This document shows, piece by piece, positions 24,801 through 36,129 of a stretch of DNA of 64,000 nucleotides. Numbering within the stretch: position 1 is the stretch's first letter; every line of letters starts with the position of its first letter. A program made the position numbers and the translations under genes. The notes under the pieces are model-generated. The model was not told the origin of the DNA and ran no database searches. It was given only the letters and a program-made list of their open reading frames with translations. The DNA is from Sipunculus nudus (Eukaryota > Annelida > Sipuncula > Golfingiida > Sipunculidae): contig CM049310.1 of the NCBI GenBank assembly GCA_026874595.1, positions 66,916,056 through 66,980,055 of the forward strand. The letters are read 5' to 3'.

Positions 24801-25853
24801 TTGTTTCTTCTAAGAAAGCCATTTTTTGACCGAAATGTTTACGTAGCATTTCCTTCAGTGGAGTTTGCAACACCTTTCTCTTGGAGAACGTTGCGAAATC
24901 TGTCGCGCAGAGATCTGACCATATATCCCTGAAAATTTGTGAATAGTGGTATTTTTTATCTGCTGCACAAGCTCAGATAACGCCTTGTCGTAAAGAGCCT
25001 GCTGTAAGGTGCTTCCTGTAGGTTTTATCCTTGTATTAAGAAATTTGTTCATACATTCTGTATGGTAGCATGTATCGTTAGCCACCATATTATGTCCTTG
25101 GCCTTCCAGCGGCAGGAGAATATCCTTTTGGTCCAGCAGGTTAGCCTTTCGTCTTACCGAGTCTTCTCTATTCTTCGTGGCAATTCTAAATGTTGGCCTT
25201 TTCTGTCTGTAATATTCTTTACCGCAAACTAGACACATCTTCTTTGCTTGAAAAGTAGACACTGTAGAGCGAGTGGTATACCCGGTGCTGCTTCCTGATT
25301 CATTATCTTCTGTACTACTATCTTTTTAGTCTCTGGTTCTTGGCCAGGAGATAACTTTTCGGTCAATATACCAGTTTCTACATTTATTGTGCCACGAATC
25401 ATTATCGATATCTGAACCAAGTCTGTCAGCAATGTTGTCACATCTAGCGGCAGCTGCCAGCCGAAGTTTATCGAAGGCACCTTTCTTTATATTCAAAATA
25501 CCTATTGCAGAAGATTGGCAGATGACACATTGATCGTAGTGTGTTTGCTCATTTTTCTTCTCTTTGGTTTGGTTAAGGATACGTCACCCTCAACGTTACT
25601 ACATTCAGACGACTTTCGTTTGCTAATTTTCATTCACAGTCACCATACCTGAAAGACATGGTGATCCTTATTTCAAAATGGATTCTTTAAAATATTACTT
25701 CAAGTAATAAAATCTATTATATGTTACTGAATAAATATATGTAAATAAAAACAAATCAAATGCATTCTTTACAGTATTGTGGCTGCTTGACTTGGCTGCT
25801 TAAATGCACTCATAGTGCATTTGATATTTATAAATTGCATATTACAATTAATT

Positions 25854-26040
25854 GTCTGCACTAGCGTATCATATGTGAAAGAGGACCACGGTGAACAGAA
25901 ACAGACACGAGCATATATGTTGTAATCACCTGCCTAATTCCGATTAATTTGATGTCTGAACCAGCGTATCATATGGGAAAGAGAACTAATGTAAACAGGA
26001 ACAGACACGAGAATATATGTTGAAATCTCAGAACAAAATA
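25854..26040 (-). repeat. 100-bp tandem duplication upstream of the decayed gene
   Basis: 'ccagcgtatcatatgggaaa' type sequence begins at about 25861 and 25961, and 'aacagacacgag' then 'atatatgtt' follow in both copies. The position, about 220 bp upstream of the start codon on the minus strand, would suit a repeated promoter element, as in some transposons. Confidence 0.6.
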
Positions 26041-26460
26041 GAGTAAAATAAAATTAAAAAAAAAAAAACTTTACCTCAAAACTGCAACTTTTTCCTGCTT
26101 GTAATCGGATTATGGTATTAGTTAAACATGCTGGAATAGTTGTTTGATGCAGTAACAAGTGCTGGTGCCAAACTTTCCGTCCCCATCAGAATTGTGCAGC
26201 GACGCCAGAAACACCTGTTCCATGCCATAGCGCGGCAAACCTCAGTTTTTACGTTCACTGCATTCGGTCATATTCAATAATACTGTCACTCTAACTGCCT
26301 AACGTTTTGAAATTGATGATAAGAATTTAGTTACCCTTTCAGGGAACATACTGTTTACAAATTAATTTGCCACTACTCCATGACAGTGATAGCAAACAAA
26401 TTATATACAGAAATATTACTCAGAATTGGATGAAATTCACAACACAGAAGGGTCTGTTAG

Positions 26461-26464
<4 letters not shown>

Positions 26465-26528
<64 letters not shown>
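26465..26528. repeat. (TA)n microsatellite
   Basis: About 64 bp of uninterrupted TA, followed by a short GT run. Confidence 0.95.
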
Positions 26529-26529
<1 letters not shown>

Positions 26530-26793
26530 CATATGTGTGTGTGTAACATACTCTTCATTAACTGGGAATATAAACCCTGTTAAACATTTTACACATATAA
26601 CAGACATCGTTATATATATAAAATAGAAAAGTTATGGTAACGAAAGTATATTAGGTAGAGCTTTAATGTAGCAAGTATAATATATTCTTTTTATGAGTAT
26701 TCGGTATGTCAAAATCAACGGTAAATACTGATTTCATGACTTCAAATATGTTTGAAATTGGTAAAACACAATATATTTCAGATATTTTTATTA

Positions 26794-28382
26794 TCTATAT
26801 ATTAATAGCGTAAGGCGATTTTTGTGATTTTCCGTATCTCCTCTGATACCGCCGTACGGATTGCCGTGATTTTCGACATACATATGCTCTGGGTTTGTCC
26901 GAAGAGATTCCGCCCCCTTTTATTTGCAATATTTGCGTATTACCTGCATAATTAATAATTTTAATATTTGCTCCCCCGCGGGCGCCTCTTTTCTTTGTGT
27001 CTTCGAGCCCGGTAACACAATGGCCACAGCGTGTGTGATGGCGGGACAGGGTTTTACTCCGGGGGCTTCATTTGGGGTTTTCTTATATTTGCGGTCACCG
27101 GCCCGAAATAATCCCCATCGGCGATACTTTCTCAAAAGGGGGATCTTTGAAAGAATTGTTTTGCAGGCCTTCCTGTGACCGGGGGGTTGCAAAAAGAGGG
27201 CTCCTTCACATGACCTGATAAGCTTGAATGCACATCTACCGTGTGTAAGGAAAATAGTGATGGATGGCCAAAAAAAAAAAGGTTTGATTCTCAGGCATTT
27301 TTTTCAGAACCTGTGCGGGCGGGCGATATTTTACCTTTGATTCGTATGTTTCGATAAAAATGTCATATGATCAGGGAAAAGTATGAAAATAACACATTTG
27401 TTTTGCTAAACAGGCAAAAGCACTCTATAACAAAAGAAATCGGATCAAAATTGTTTTATTTTATCTTCTTTAAAGATGAAAATCAAAATAAAAATTTTGA
27501 AACATGCGGGGGGGGAGGGGGCGGGGTAAAATTGACGAATGCGGTGTCTAAGAACCAAACCCTTTTTTTTTGGGCCTTATACAATCACCGGTCGCACGAA
27601 GTCCAGGGCCTTGAATGAGATTGAGGTCCTTGACAAATATTCACCAACACATGTAGGCCTACCATGTGACAGATGTAAAGAAAATGTTAACCAAATTCAC
27701 ATCTTGGTTGGTACAGTGTGATGTGTATACGTGTTGAGTGCCATTATACATTACCAAAGTTGTATATATATTGACTAAAAATGTTCTGAAATGGAGATTT
27801 TTCCTTATTACAGCAGTTACAAATGTAAATCTCCTGTTAAATTGTAAATTTAATAAGTTTGTGCTGATATTAGTTCCTTTTACATGCAGGTGCCATTTCA
27901 TTTTCAATCAAGTTTATGTAATACTTTTTGTTTTGAAAGACTTTTAATTCTTTCATTCAGTATGTATGCTTACTGCGTATAAGTCATGGCCATCATTGTT
28001 ACTATTTCCACAAATAAAGCTGTTTTTCTTTGCATTTTCGTCTAAGGTATATTTCTTGGACGGTTTCTTTTGTATGTATATGTGATATTATAGATCAGTT
28101 TCTCATGTCACATGGTATATGTGTAAGTGACTATTTGTCAAGGACCCCGACCACATTTTAGGGACTGGCTTAATTGGGGAGACCGTGTGCCACTGTACGC
28201 TGATCCGAAACAATCCCGAAAGATTTTTATCCACAACACTATACATATAATGGAACTATATATTAATAGCGTAAGGCGAGTTGTATGATTTTCCGTATCT
28301 CCGGATTTTCGATGGATTTCCGATACCACCGTACAGATCGTCGTGTTCGCTCCAAACCGTGCGTAGCACGGGTAATTGCTAG
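26794..28382 (+). mobile_element. non-autonomous Helitron-type element
   Basis: The left end is A/TCTATATATTAATAGCGTA (TC at 26794). The right end has the hairpin CCGTGC-gta-GCACGG (28357-28371), seven bases, then CTAG at 28379-28382 followed by T. This is the classic Helitron arrangement (5' TC, 3' hairpin plus CTRR, insertion between A and T). No Rep/helicase frame is present, so it is non-autonomous. A second left-end copy at 28256 suggests either a nested 127-bp micro-element or two overlapping insertions. Internal G and C runs (27508 area) and weak frames are not genes. Confidence 0.65.
28256..28382 (+). mobile_element. nested or minimal Helitron copy
   Basis: It starts CTATATATTAATAGCG (first T of the TC changed), repeats 'cgtaaggcga', 'gattttccgtatctcc' and 'gatacc.ccgtac.gat' from the left end at 26794, and finishes with the shared hairpin and CTAG. 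At about 127 bp it has both ends and almost no interior. Confidence 0.6.
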
Positions 28383-29409
28383 TAAACAATTAATTAACGT
28401 ATCTCACATTTGCTAAATTATTTGTTCAAAATGGCGCTCCGTTGGTCTTATTATTTCCTTTCCATTGAACAATAAGAAACTTGAATAATTATCTAATTAC
28501 GTGTTTTGCATAAATTATCAATTTTCTTTTTAAATAAATTCATAAATGTAAATATATCCTTCTCCCAGCTCCATTAAAAATACCATCAGACAGACCATCT
28601 TTCGCCGCTTTTCTGGAAGCGTTGTGCAGCTGATTGTCAAGGTTGTGCACCTGGAACATTATCTAGGGAACCTAATAAAAACATTCATATACAACAAACT
28701 AATATTGCACGCCATGTCAATTTGGACCACAAAGCTGGCTTTTGCTCCCTCAGTAATCACGTTATCTTTAACAATCGGATTGTTTGTGAGTGCCATTAGT
28801 TTTGATGCTTTAGTAAAACTACTAACTCTTAAGGCTGCTTTGAGGGCGTTGTTTTGGTAAACTTGTATAACTCATGAAAATTCCCCATTTAATCCTTTAT
28901 ATTGAAAATTTACAAAAAAAATCCATCTCAACATTGGCCGAATGATATATGATGAAATTTAATGTAGTTATTTCCCATCGTTTCATACTGTACAAGTCGT
29001 GCATGGGTTTCCAAAAAAATATGTTTTGAAGAATAAAGGAAAGCGTTCTCTTTAAAATATTTAGCAACTTAAATTGTTATTAAATTCGAAATATTACAGA
29101 ATTTCCTTCTGTCTCAATCAATCCCCATTTTGCTGACCAGTTCTTCAGAACCGCCTTTGCTTAAACTAACAAAAAAATCAAATCAGATTGTGCACGATAT
29201 TTGTTGCAGTTATCTCTTTTTCATAGACATCAGGTAGCACTGTGCAGTCCAAGGTTCAAGATGATACTGAAAAGAAGAACAAAACTACATTGACAAAAAG
29301 AGTATTTACCATAAGACAGGTTTATTTGGGGTTTCCATTTTGAGCGTCTTTGGAGTCTTGATCTTCATATCATCCTGACCAAATGACCCATTTTTTTTTA
29401 AATTATATT
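28383..29409. other. unassigned AT-rich DNA
   Basis: A 78-codon plus frame at 28624-28860 looks hydrophobic but has no family resemblance. Nothing else was found. Confidence 0.5.
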
Positions 29410-29850
29410 AGCCCCATTTACACACGTTTTTCGGGAGCGCTCTACATCGTTTAGCGCGCGCCAAGTCCCCCAAACGCGCCAGATTTCAAGGATTTCCGAT
29501 CTTAAGCGCGCTACATTTTGACCAGCGGTTTAAGTCGCTTCTACATTCTAGCGCGGTTTACACTTATGCTTCGAACGTGTGTAAACAGAAGTGAGCAGAA
29601 ACAGCAAGAATCGGCTGTCATGTGAGTTGGATTCACCTATGCGCGCTTGGGGGGAATCCAATCTTGTCCGCGTTAGATTGCAGTATTTATCTGCGGGTAA
29701 ACGCAATGCAGATTCTAGGCCGGGCCAAGGGCAATGTGGCCTAACTTGACAGGGTAGCGCGCTCTACAGGGTCACTTGGTCCGGCACTGTGTGAACGCAA
29801 GTTAAAATGTAGCCCGCTCCAGATTTTTCTGGAGCGGCAGCTTTCAATGA
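29410..29850. repeat. GC-rich palindromic repeat, MITE candidate
   Basis: 'ttacacacgttttt' near 29418 opposes 'aacgtgtgtaaac' near 29575, and 'gggagcgctctaca' opposes 'tgtagcccgctcc' near 29810. 'agcgcg' words recur on both strands and contrast with AT-rich flanks. The boundaries and any target duplication are unclear. Confidence 0.4.
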
Positions 29851-30109
29851 CAATTTGCTGAGTGCACTGCAGGCCTTTGTTAAATCGCTTTGAGGATCTA
29901 GTTATGCCTTCTGTTAAAGGCGATCGCTTTAGAATTACCATGTATTGTTCCCAGCCTATTTAGTATTCAGCTTGTGTATGAATATAGATGTGCCACAGTA
30001 GGAAAAGCAGGCGATTCATTGTATACGTCCTATGAATATAAATATGCCTCCAGGGTAGGAGGGTATTTAAGGACGAGCAGACGATTATATGGGGTTAGAC
30101 ACAAAGTGG
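29851..30109. other. unassigned DNA
   Basis: No feature seen beyond a loose 'tatgaatata' repetition near 29978 and 30030. Confidence 0.5.
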
Positions 30110-30412
30110 AGCCTGCAGAGACATGAGGTGCTGTCTGGCGAGGTGCTGTCCAGTTAGGTACTGTCCAGCGAGGTACTGTCCAGAGAGGTGGTGTCTGGTG
30201 AGGTTCAGTGAGGTGCTGCCATTGGGTGTCCAGTGAGGTGCTGCCATTAGGTGTCCAGTGAGGTGCTGCCAGCGGGTGTCCAGTGAGGTGCTGCCAGCGG
30301 GTGTCCAGTGAGGTGCTGCCAGCGGGTGTCCAGTGAGGTTCTGCCAGCGGGTGTCCAGTGAGGTTCTGCCAGCGGGTGTCCAGTGAGGTGCAGTGAATCG
30401 CTGCCAGCCGGG
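30110..30412 (+). repeat. 25-bp minisatellite
   Basis: Units of gaggtgctgccagcgggtgt plus ccagt start at 30210, 30235, 30260, 30285 and onward at exactly 25 bp. An older, degenerate 'gaggtgctgtctggc' part precedes them from about 30125. It is GC-rich against its AT-rich surroundings and is not coding. Confidence 0.9.
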
Positions 30413-31947
30413 TCCAGAATCACTGGTCCAAGAGATCTAGAGACTGATAGAGACTGCTTTTACCAAAGTTATTAATTAGTTGATACCTATGTATCTAGTG
30501 AGGCATAACAGGCTGGGAATCGATCTGATAGGTGATTTTAATCTCTGTATCGTTTATTTTATTGTAATATCCTCTTGTTGTTAAAACCGCTGATTTGTGC
30601 TTTGTCGTGTGCCTGAATATTGATACTCTGAATGCGCCATCAAAACCACACAATCTCTACTTTTCCACTTTGAACCAAAGCCAGCCCTGTCCGTCACTTG
30701 GTAAGAGCAACATTTTTCCTCGGGCACCAGAAAAGGGTAGCTTTATCGGGTAACACCAAATCCTGATCGAGAAACAGGTTGACTAGATCTCTATCAGGCT
30801 TCATGTCGGCCAAATCAGAATTTCCAAATAACAATGACTGCCTCCCCAGTCAACCCAAGTTTACAGTCGTCCAGACCCCGTGATCCAACTCATAAACTTA
30901 TCAAAGATTTGAACTCGGGTTTAACTATCAGGTGTATGGATGTTTAATTAATCAAATGAATAGACTGTCTATTTAATATTTATTATTCTGTATGTTCGCA
31001 ATGTAAATCGGGATGAGTTCTATACTTTAAAAATATATCTTGAGAATAAAAATTAAACTTTAAATTGCTTTTAACGAAAAAAATTAAAACATTGTGCATA
31101 CAACATTTTATTTTATTCAAAAATATAAGAAAAGGATAGTAGGAACAAAAGTATTTTGTCCCAGTCTCGCGGAATACTAGTTGCCTAAGAAGGTTTCAAC
31201 CAGATTTATACAGTGTTTTTAATTAAAATTTGAATGTTTTAGGTAGTCTCTCTGACGAATATAAAATTTAATTCAAATGTTTTAATTTCAAAATTATGAG
31301 TAGTAGAGTATAGTTGCCCTCCTATGGTCTTGCTATGTTAATTTACAACACTGGATGCAAACGCTCCTATTCAGGTTTGTTTTATAGAACTAATATTAAA
31401 TTAATTCGCTTCCCAATGGAGGGTATCCCTATTTTGGTTGAATTTTTTAAGTTAATTTTTTTTTCAAATTTTGGGGGCGGATTATTTGAGCGCTTAATTA
31501 TGAGGCAATACTTCATATCAGTGAAATGGGTGCTTTCTTTCTCACGTCTTGCCTAGGTCACAAAACTTATAAAAACAATAAAAAATCATATATTCATCTT
31601 AAATGTATCCATGGTTATATATTTTTATATATGCTAAAGGTTTAAGGATACTAAGCAGAAATGTGATGAAAGTTATTATTTCATTGGATGATTTCATCAA
31701 TTTTATATTTTTTAACTAAATCTGCTGGGAATTTTTGAAAATAATATTAAAACTTTAAAATCATGTTAATGTTAATTTTCTTTTCTTTTTAAATTTTATT
31801 AAAAAATTTATATTAAAACTTAAATTTTAACTTTTGTAACGTTATTTTAGACGAATTATAGAAAACCGACAGATTGCCCCATGCCGTTTATATGGAATGT
31901 ATATATAAAAATTGTACTCGGATGGATACCCTAATTATAAACAAATA
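30413..31947. other. unassigned AT-rich DNA
   Basis: Increasingly AT-rich toward 31.9 kb. An 80-codon plus frame (31314-31556) has no recognisable content. Confidence 0.5.
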
Positions 31948-32378
31948 CTGTGGTTGGCTTCATATTCGCGAGGCTGAAATTTCTCGATTTCTCAATTTTT
32001 AATGTTTCGCGAGGGTGTCATTTTCGCGATCTCACCAGAACCTATATCAAATCTTTGGTAAAGCCATTGCTGTGTGTATTATAATTTGAGAATAATTCAT
32101 GAGCTTGTGATATTCTCCTCATATAAGGATGGGCCCGTACACACAGCACAGGTTCTTTAGTTCAAATTTAAGGGAATGTTTTCCCTATAACTGCATGGAT
32201 GTAACTTATATTAAGATTTCTCACTGTTCTAACCTATTCCCATTCAAGGATTGGCTACACTTAATCAGAAGGACACACTCAATTGGCCAATTATTCCCGA
32301 GGGTGTCATTTTCGCGATTATTTCCCATTCGCGAATATCGCGAAATTAAAACCCTCGCGAACAAAAAGGCAACCACAG
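31948..32378. mobile_element. 431-bp MITE with TA target duplication
   Basis: Terminal inverted repeats CTGTGGTTGgcttcatattc and, on the other strand at the right end, CTGTGGTTGcctttttgttc both continue into 'gcgagg'. TA flanks both sides (31946-31947, 32379-32380). 'ttcgcga' words crowd both arms. A TA target and this size suit a Tc1/mariner-like or PIF-type MITE; the superfamily is not settled by the sequence. Confidence 0.75.
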
Positions 32379-32549
32379 TAATCACTTATATAATTTAAGT
32401 GGCCTAAAATTGTGAATTTTATGGCAAAAATAAATAAGACAAGATGACCAAAGGTCATGCGCTTGCGGAAATCAAAATAAAACAGACAGATCTAAAGACA
32501 GACAGACAGACAGACAGGTGATGTTGAAACAGTAAATAAATAACTAACG

Positions 32550-33600
32550 AGATTTGGCAAGACTTCCAGTTTAATCTTGTTAAGCTGGTCATATGTTACG
32601 AAATACTGAAAACTAGAACTGTGTAGCTGTTAAAGTCACCGAGTTATAAGCGTTTCCGTGAAATCTCTTTTTTTTCTCGTTTTTGTCGAAATATAGTGGC
32701 GAGATTTGGCAAGACTTGCAATGTTATCTTGTCAAGCTGATCATGTGTTACGAAATGCTGAAAACTAGATCTGTGTAGTTGTAAAAGTCGCTGAGTTTTA
32801 AGCATATCCGTGAAATCTCGTTTTTTTTTCTCGTGAGTCGAGATATAAATCAAGCTTTGGCAGGACTTGCAGTGTTATCTTGTTAAGCTGGTAAGATGTT
32901 ATGAAATGCCTATAACTAGACCTGCTTAGATGAAATAAGCCGCCGAGTTATTAGCATTTCCGTGAAGTCTCGTTTATCTTCCCTTGATGGATATGGTGCG
33001 AGATTTGGCGTGATTTTTAATTCTGACATGTCGAGCTGATCATATGTTATAAAAAGCCGAAAACTAGACCTGTGTAGCTGTAAAAGTGCCCAGTTATAAG
33101 GATTTCCGTGAAATCTCGTTTTATTCTCGTTTGAAGAAATATGATACGACACCTGTGTAGCTGTATAAAATGTCGAGTAATAAGCATTTCCTTGAAATCT
33201 CATTTTTTCTCATTTGATGAGATATAGTGCGGGGTTTTACTAGGTCAAGCTGGTCTTATGTTACGAAATGCCGAATACTAGATCTGTCTAGCTGTAAAAG
33301 TTGCCGAGTTATAAGCATTTCCGCGAAATCTCGTTAGTTCTCGTTTGCGAGTAATGGTGCGAGATTTGGCCACTCTTGCAGTTTTATCATGTCGAGATTG
33401 CAAAATGTTAAGAAATGCCGAAAACTAGACCTGTCTAGTTTAAAAAGTCACCAAGTTAAAAGCAGTTCCGTAAAATCTCATTTTTTCTCGTTTGACGAGA
33501 TATAGTGCGAGATTTGGCGAGACTTTTAGTTTTATCATGTCAAGCTAGCCATAAGCTACATAATGACGAAGACCACACCTCTATAGCTTAAAAATTGACA
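32550..33600 (-). repeat. 147-bp tandem monomers, unit 1
   Basis: About seven divergent monomers, each with a 'gtgcgagatttggc' start, 'cgaaaactagacctgt' middle and 'tttccgtgaaatctcg' end. Confidence 0.85.
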
Positions 33601-34009
33601 AAGATAGAAAATGTAGCATGTATATGTTCAAATTATCAAGTTTTAACAAAAAAATACGTAACCATGGTAATGACAAATTTGAGTCAAGTACACATCATCA
33701 GATAGGCCATGGAAAGACAAAAAAAGCTAAGGTTTGAGTGGCTACGACAATTTGTAACGAATTATTGAGCAGTAACTGCATTGCATACTTTTCGTGACCT
33801 TGACCTTGACCTCAGGCCGTTTTGACATAAAACAATACGGTTCCAGGATTTTTGGTTGTCCATCAACCCTGTAAGTTTCATGTTGATTGCTCCAAAATTA
33901 CGGCCAGGAGAGCGCAGACAAGCAAACAAAAAACGAACAAGATGACCATCACGCGCTTGCCGGAAATGGAAATAAAGCAGACAGACAGAAAGACAGACCG
34001 GGGATATGG

Positions 34010-35640
34010 AAACGTATCGAGATATGGTGCGAGATTCTGTCAAACTTGCAGTGTTATCTTGTGAAGACTAGACGTGTAGCTGTAAAAGTCGTTGAGTTTT
34101 AAGCATTTCCGCGAAATCTCGTTTTTTCTCTGTTACGAAATATGGTGCGAGATTTTGCCAGTCTTACCAATTTTTCATGTCAAGCCCTCCAAATATTATG
34201 AAATACCGAAAATTTTATCTGTCCAGCCATAAAAGTCGATGAGTTATATGCATTTCTGTGAAATCTCGTCTTTTTCTCACTAGACATATATGGTGTGAGA
34301 TTTTGTCTTGCAGTTGTATCATGTCAAGTAGGCCAAATAATACAAAAAGTACCAAAAACTAGACCTGTCTAGCTATAAAACTCGCCGAGTTATAAGCATT
34401 TCCGTGAAAACTTTTTTTCTCGTTTGATGAGATATAATATGAGATTTGGCGAGACCTCTATTTTATCATGTCCAGCTATCCAAATTTTACAAAATGCCGA
34501 AAACCAGACCTGTGTAGCTTAAAAACTCGTCAAGTTATATGCATTTCTCTGAAAACTCTAGTTTTTTCTCGTTTTACGGATATATTACGAGATTTGGCCA
34601 GTCTTGCAGATTTATCATGTCAAGTAGGCCAAATGGTACGAAATGCCGGAAACTAGACCTGTGTAGCTGTAAAACTCGCCGAGTTATAAGCATTCCCGTG
34701 AAATCTCGTTTTTTCTCGTTTGCCGAAATATAGTGCGAGATTTGGCCAGTCTTGCAGTAGGCCAAATGTTACGAATTGCAAATGTTATAAGCATTTCCAG
34801 AACTTTTTTTTCTCGTTTGCCTAGATAAAATGCGAGATATGGCCAGTCTTGCAGTTTACATTGTCAAGCTGGCCAAATTATATGAAATGGCGAAAACACG
34901 ACCTGTCTAGCTGTAAAACTTGCCCAGTTATAATCGTTTCCGTGAAATCTCTTTTATTTCTCGTTTGTCGACATATAGTGCGAGATTTGGTGAGTCTTGT
35001 ACTTTTATCTTTTCAAGCTGATCATGTGTTACAAAATGCCGAAAACTAGATCTGCCTAGCTGTAAAAGTCGCCGAGTTATAAGCATTTCTGCGAAATCTC
35101 GTTTTTTTTTTTATTTGACGAGATATGGTGCGAGATTAGGCCAGGCTTGCGGTTTTATTATGTCAAGCTGGCAAAATGTTACGAAATGCCGAAAACTAGA
35201 CCTGTGTAGCTTAAAAAAGTCGCCGAGTTAAAATCATTTTCGCGAAACCTCGTTTTTACTCGTTTGACGAGATAAGGTGTGATTTACATATCTGTCATGT
35301 CAAGCTAGCCATATGTTACGAAATGCCGAAAACTAGATCTGTCTAGCTTATAAAATTGCCTAGTTATAATCTTTTCAGCGAGAGCTCGTTTTTTTCTTGT
35401 TTGACGAGACATGGTGCGAGATTTGGCAAGTCTTGCAGTTTTATCTTTACAAAATGCCGAAAACTAGACCTGTGTAGCTTAAAACGTTGCAGAGTAAAAA
35501 TCATTTCCGCGAAATCTCGTTTTTTTCGCTTTCACTAGATACAGTGCAAGATTTGGCGAGACTATCAGTTTTATCATATCATGCTAGCCATAAGCTACGC
35601 AATAACGAAAACCAGACCTCTGTAGCCTAAAAATTGACAA
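34010..35640 (-). repeat. 147-bp tandem monomers, unit 2
   Basis: About eleven monomers of the same family as 32550-33600. Spacing varies from roughly 105 to 155 bp because several monomers are truncated (for example near 34750-34800). Confidence 0.85.
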
Positions 35641-36129
35641 AGATGTAAACTGTAGCATGACTATTTTCAAATTATTCAGTTTAAACCTAAAAATTGCGTA
35701 ACCATGGAAACAGCAGATTTAAGTCAGGTACATATCATTGGAAAGGCCAAGGAATGACGAAAAAAAGCTATGGTTTAAGTGGCTACGAGAATTTGTCACA
35801 AAGTTATCGAGCAAACACATTACTGCATACGTTCCATGACCTTGACCTTCACCATGATGCGATGTTGACCAAAAACAATAGGGTTCCAATAGGGATTGGG
35901 TTGTCAATCATCCCTGTAAGTTTTAGTCGATTGCTGCAAAATTATGGCCAGTAGAGCGCAGAAAACAAAAAGACAAAAGACAAACAAAAAGACAAATGGA
36001 CATACGGAACTGACGAACACGCTTGCTGAAATCGAAGATTTCCGGCAAGTAAAAAACAGAAAGACAAAAAGACAAATGGACATACGGAACTGACCAACAT
36101 GCTTGCCGAAATCGAAGATTTCCGGCAAG

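Larger units (their letters stand above)
20955..25633 (-). pseudogene. decayed gene for a large mobile-element protein: two Cys/His modules, FEN/XPG-like core, Cys-rich tail
   Basis: I chose ATG 25633-25631 because it begins a basic stretch (MKISKRKSSE) leading into the first zinc module; the last stop is TGA 20957-20955. Seen in order, with shifts between frames: CVICQ and a WHNKC pair (about 25540-25400); CLVCGKEYY with CYHTEC (25260-25040); FAVDNLDWKKKTLQGGSFH (about 24225-24165); ILLLGGYHQAHNFLKAI (about 23650-23600); EEVDT (21861-21847); ANDTD (about 21790-21776); SSRDTTRYPYCTG (21615-21580); LPPTEDAF (about 21370-21345); and a tail CACKKGCNRNCSC...GCKCKG (21165-21075). From memory this matches large uncharacterised proteins common in molluscs, cnidarians and fish. 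At least eight frame changes or stops make it non-functional. I infer that the acidic triplet is a FEN/XPG-type PIN nuclease core. The family link is firm; the enzymatic role is inference. Confidence 0.8.
25634..26793. other. 5' flank of the decayed gene and TA repeat
   Basis: Holds a 100-bp tandem duplication (about 25854-26040) and a long TA microsatellite. I found no terminal inverted repeat here that matches the DNA beyond 20,955. Confidence 0.5.
32438..36129 (-). mobile_element. composite core-repeat element, reverse orientation, two units head to tail
   Basis: Read on the minus strand it starts with the hairpin terminus (36129-36102, and again at about 36047) and ends with the GGTCAT/ATGACC stem at 32445-32458. 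A second right terminus near 33938-33965 divides it into units of about 2.2 and 1.5 kb. Each unit has the same layout: a TGACCTTGACC segment, a unique 330-bp segment, then about 147-bp tandem monomers ('gagttataagcatttccgtg' and 'aaatgccgaaaactagacct'). The monomers differ wholly from the 330-bp monomers of the forward elements with the same ends. Confidence 0.75.

Noticed and set aside
26920-27192. Overlapping 84- and 90-codon frames on opposite strands
   Set aside because: Located inside the non-autonomous Helitron, mutually antisense, with no recognisable motif.
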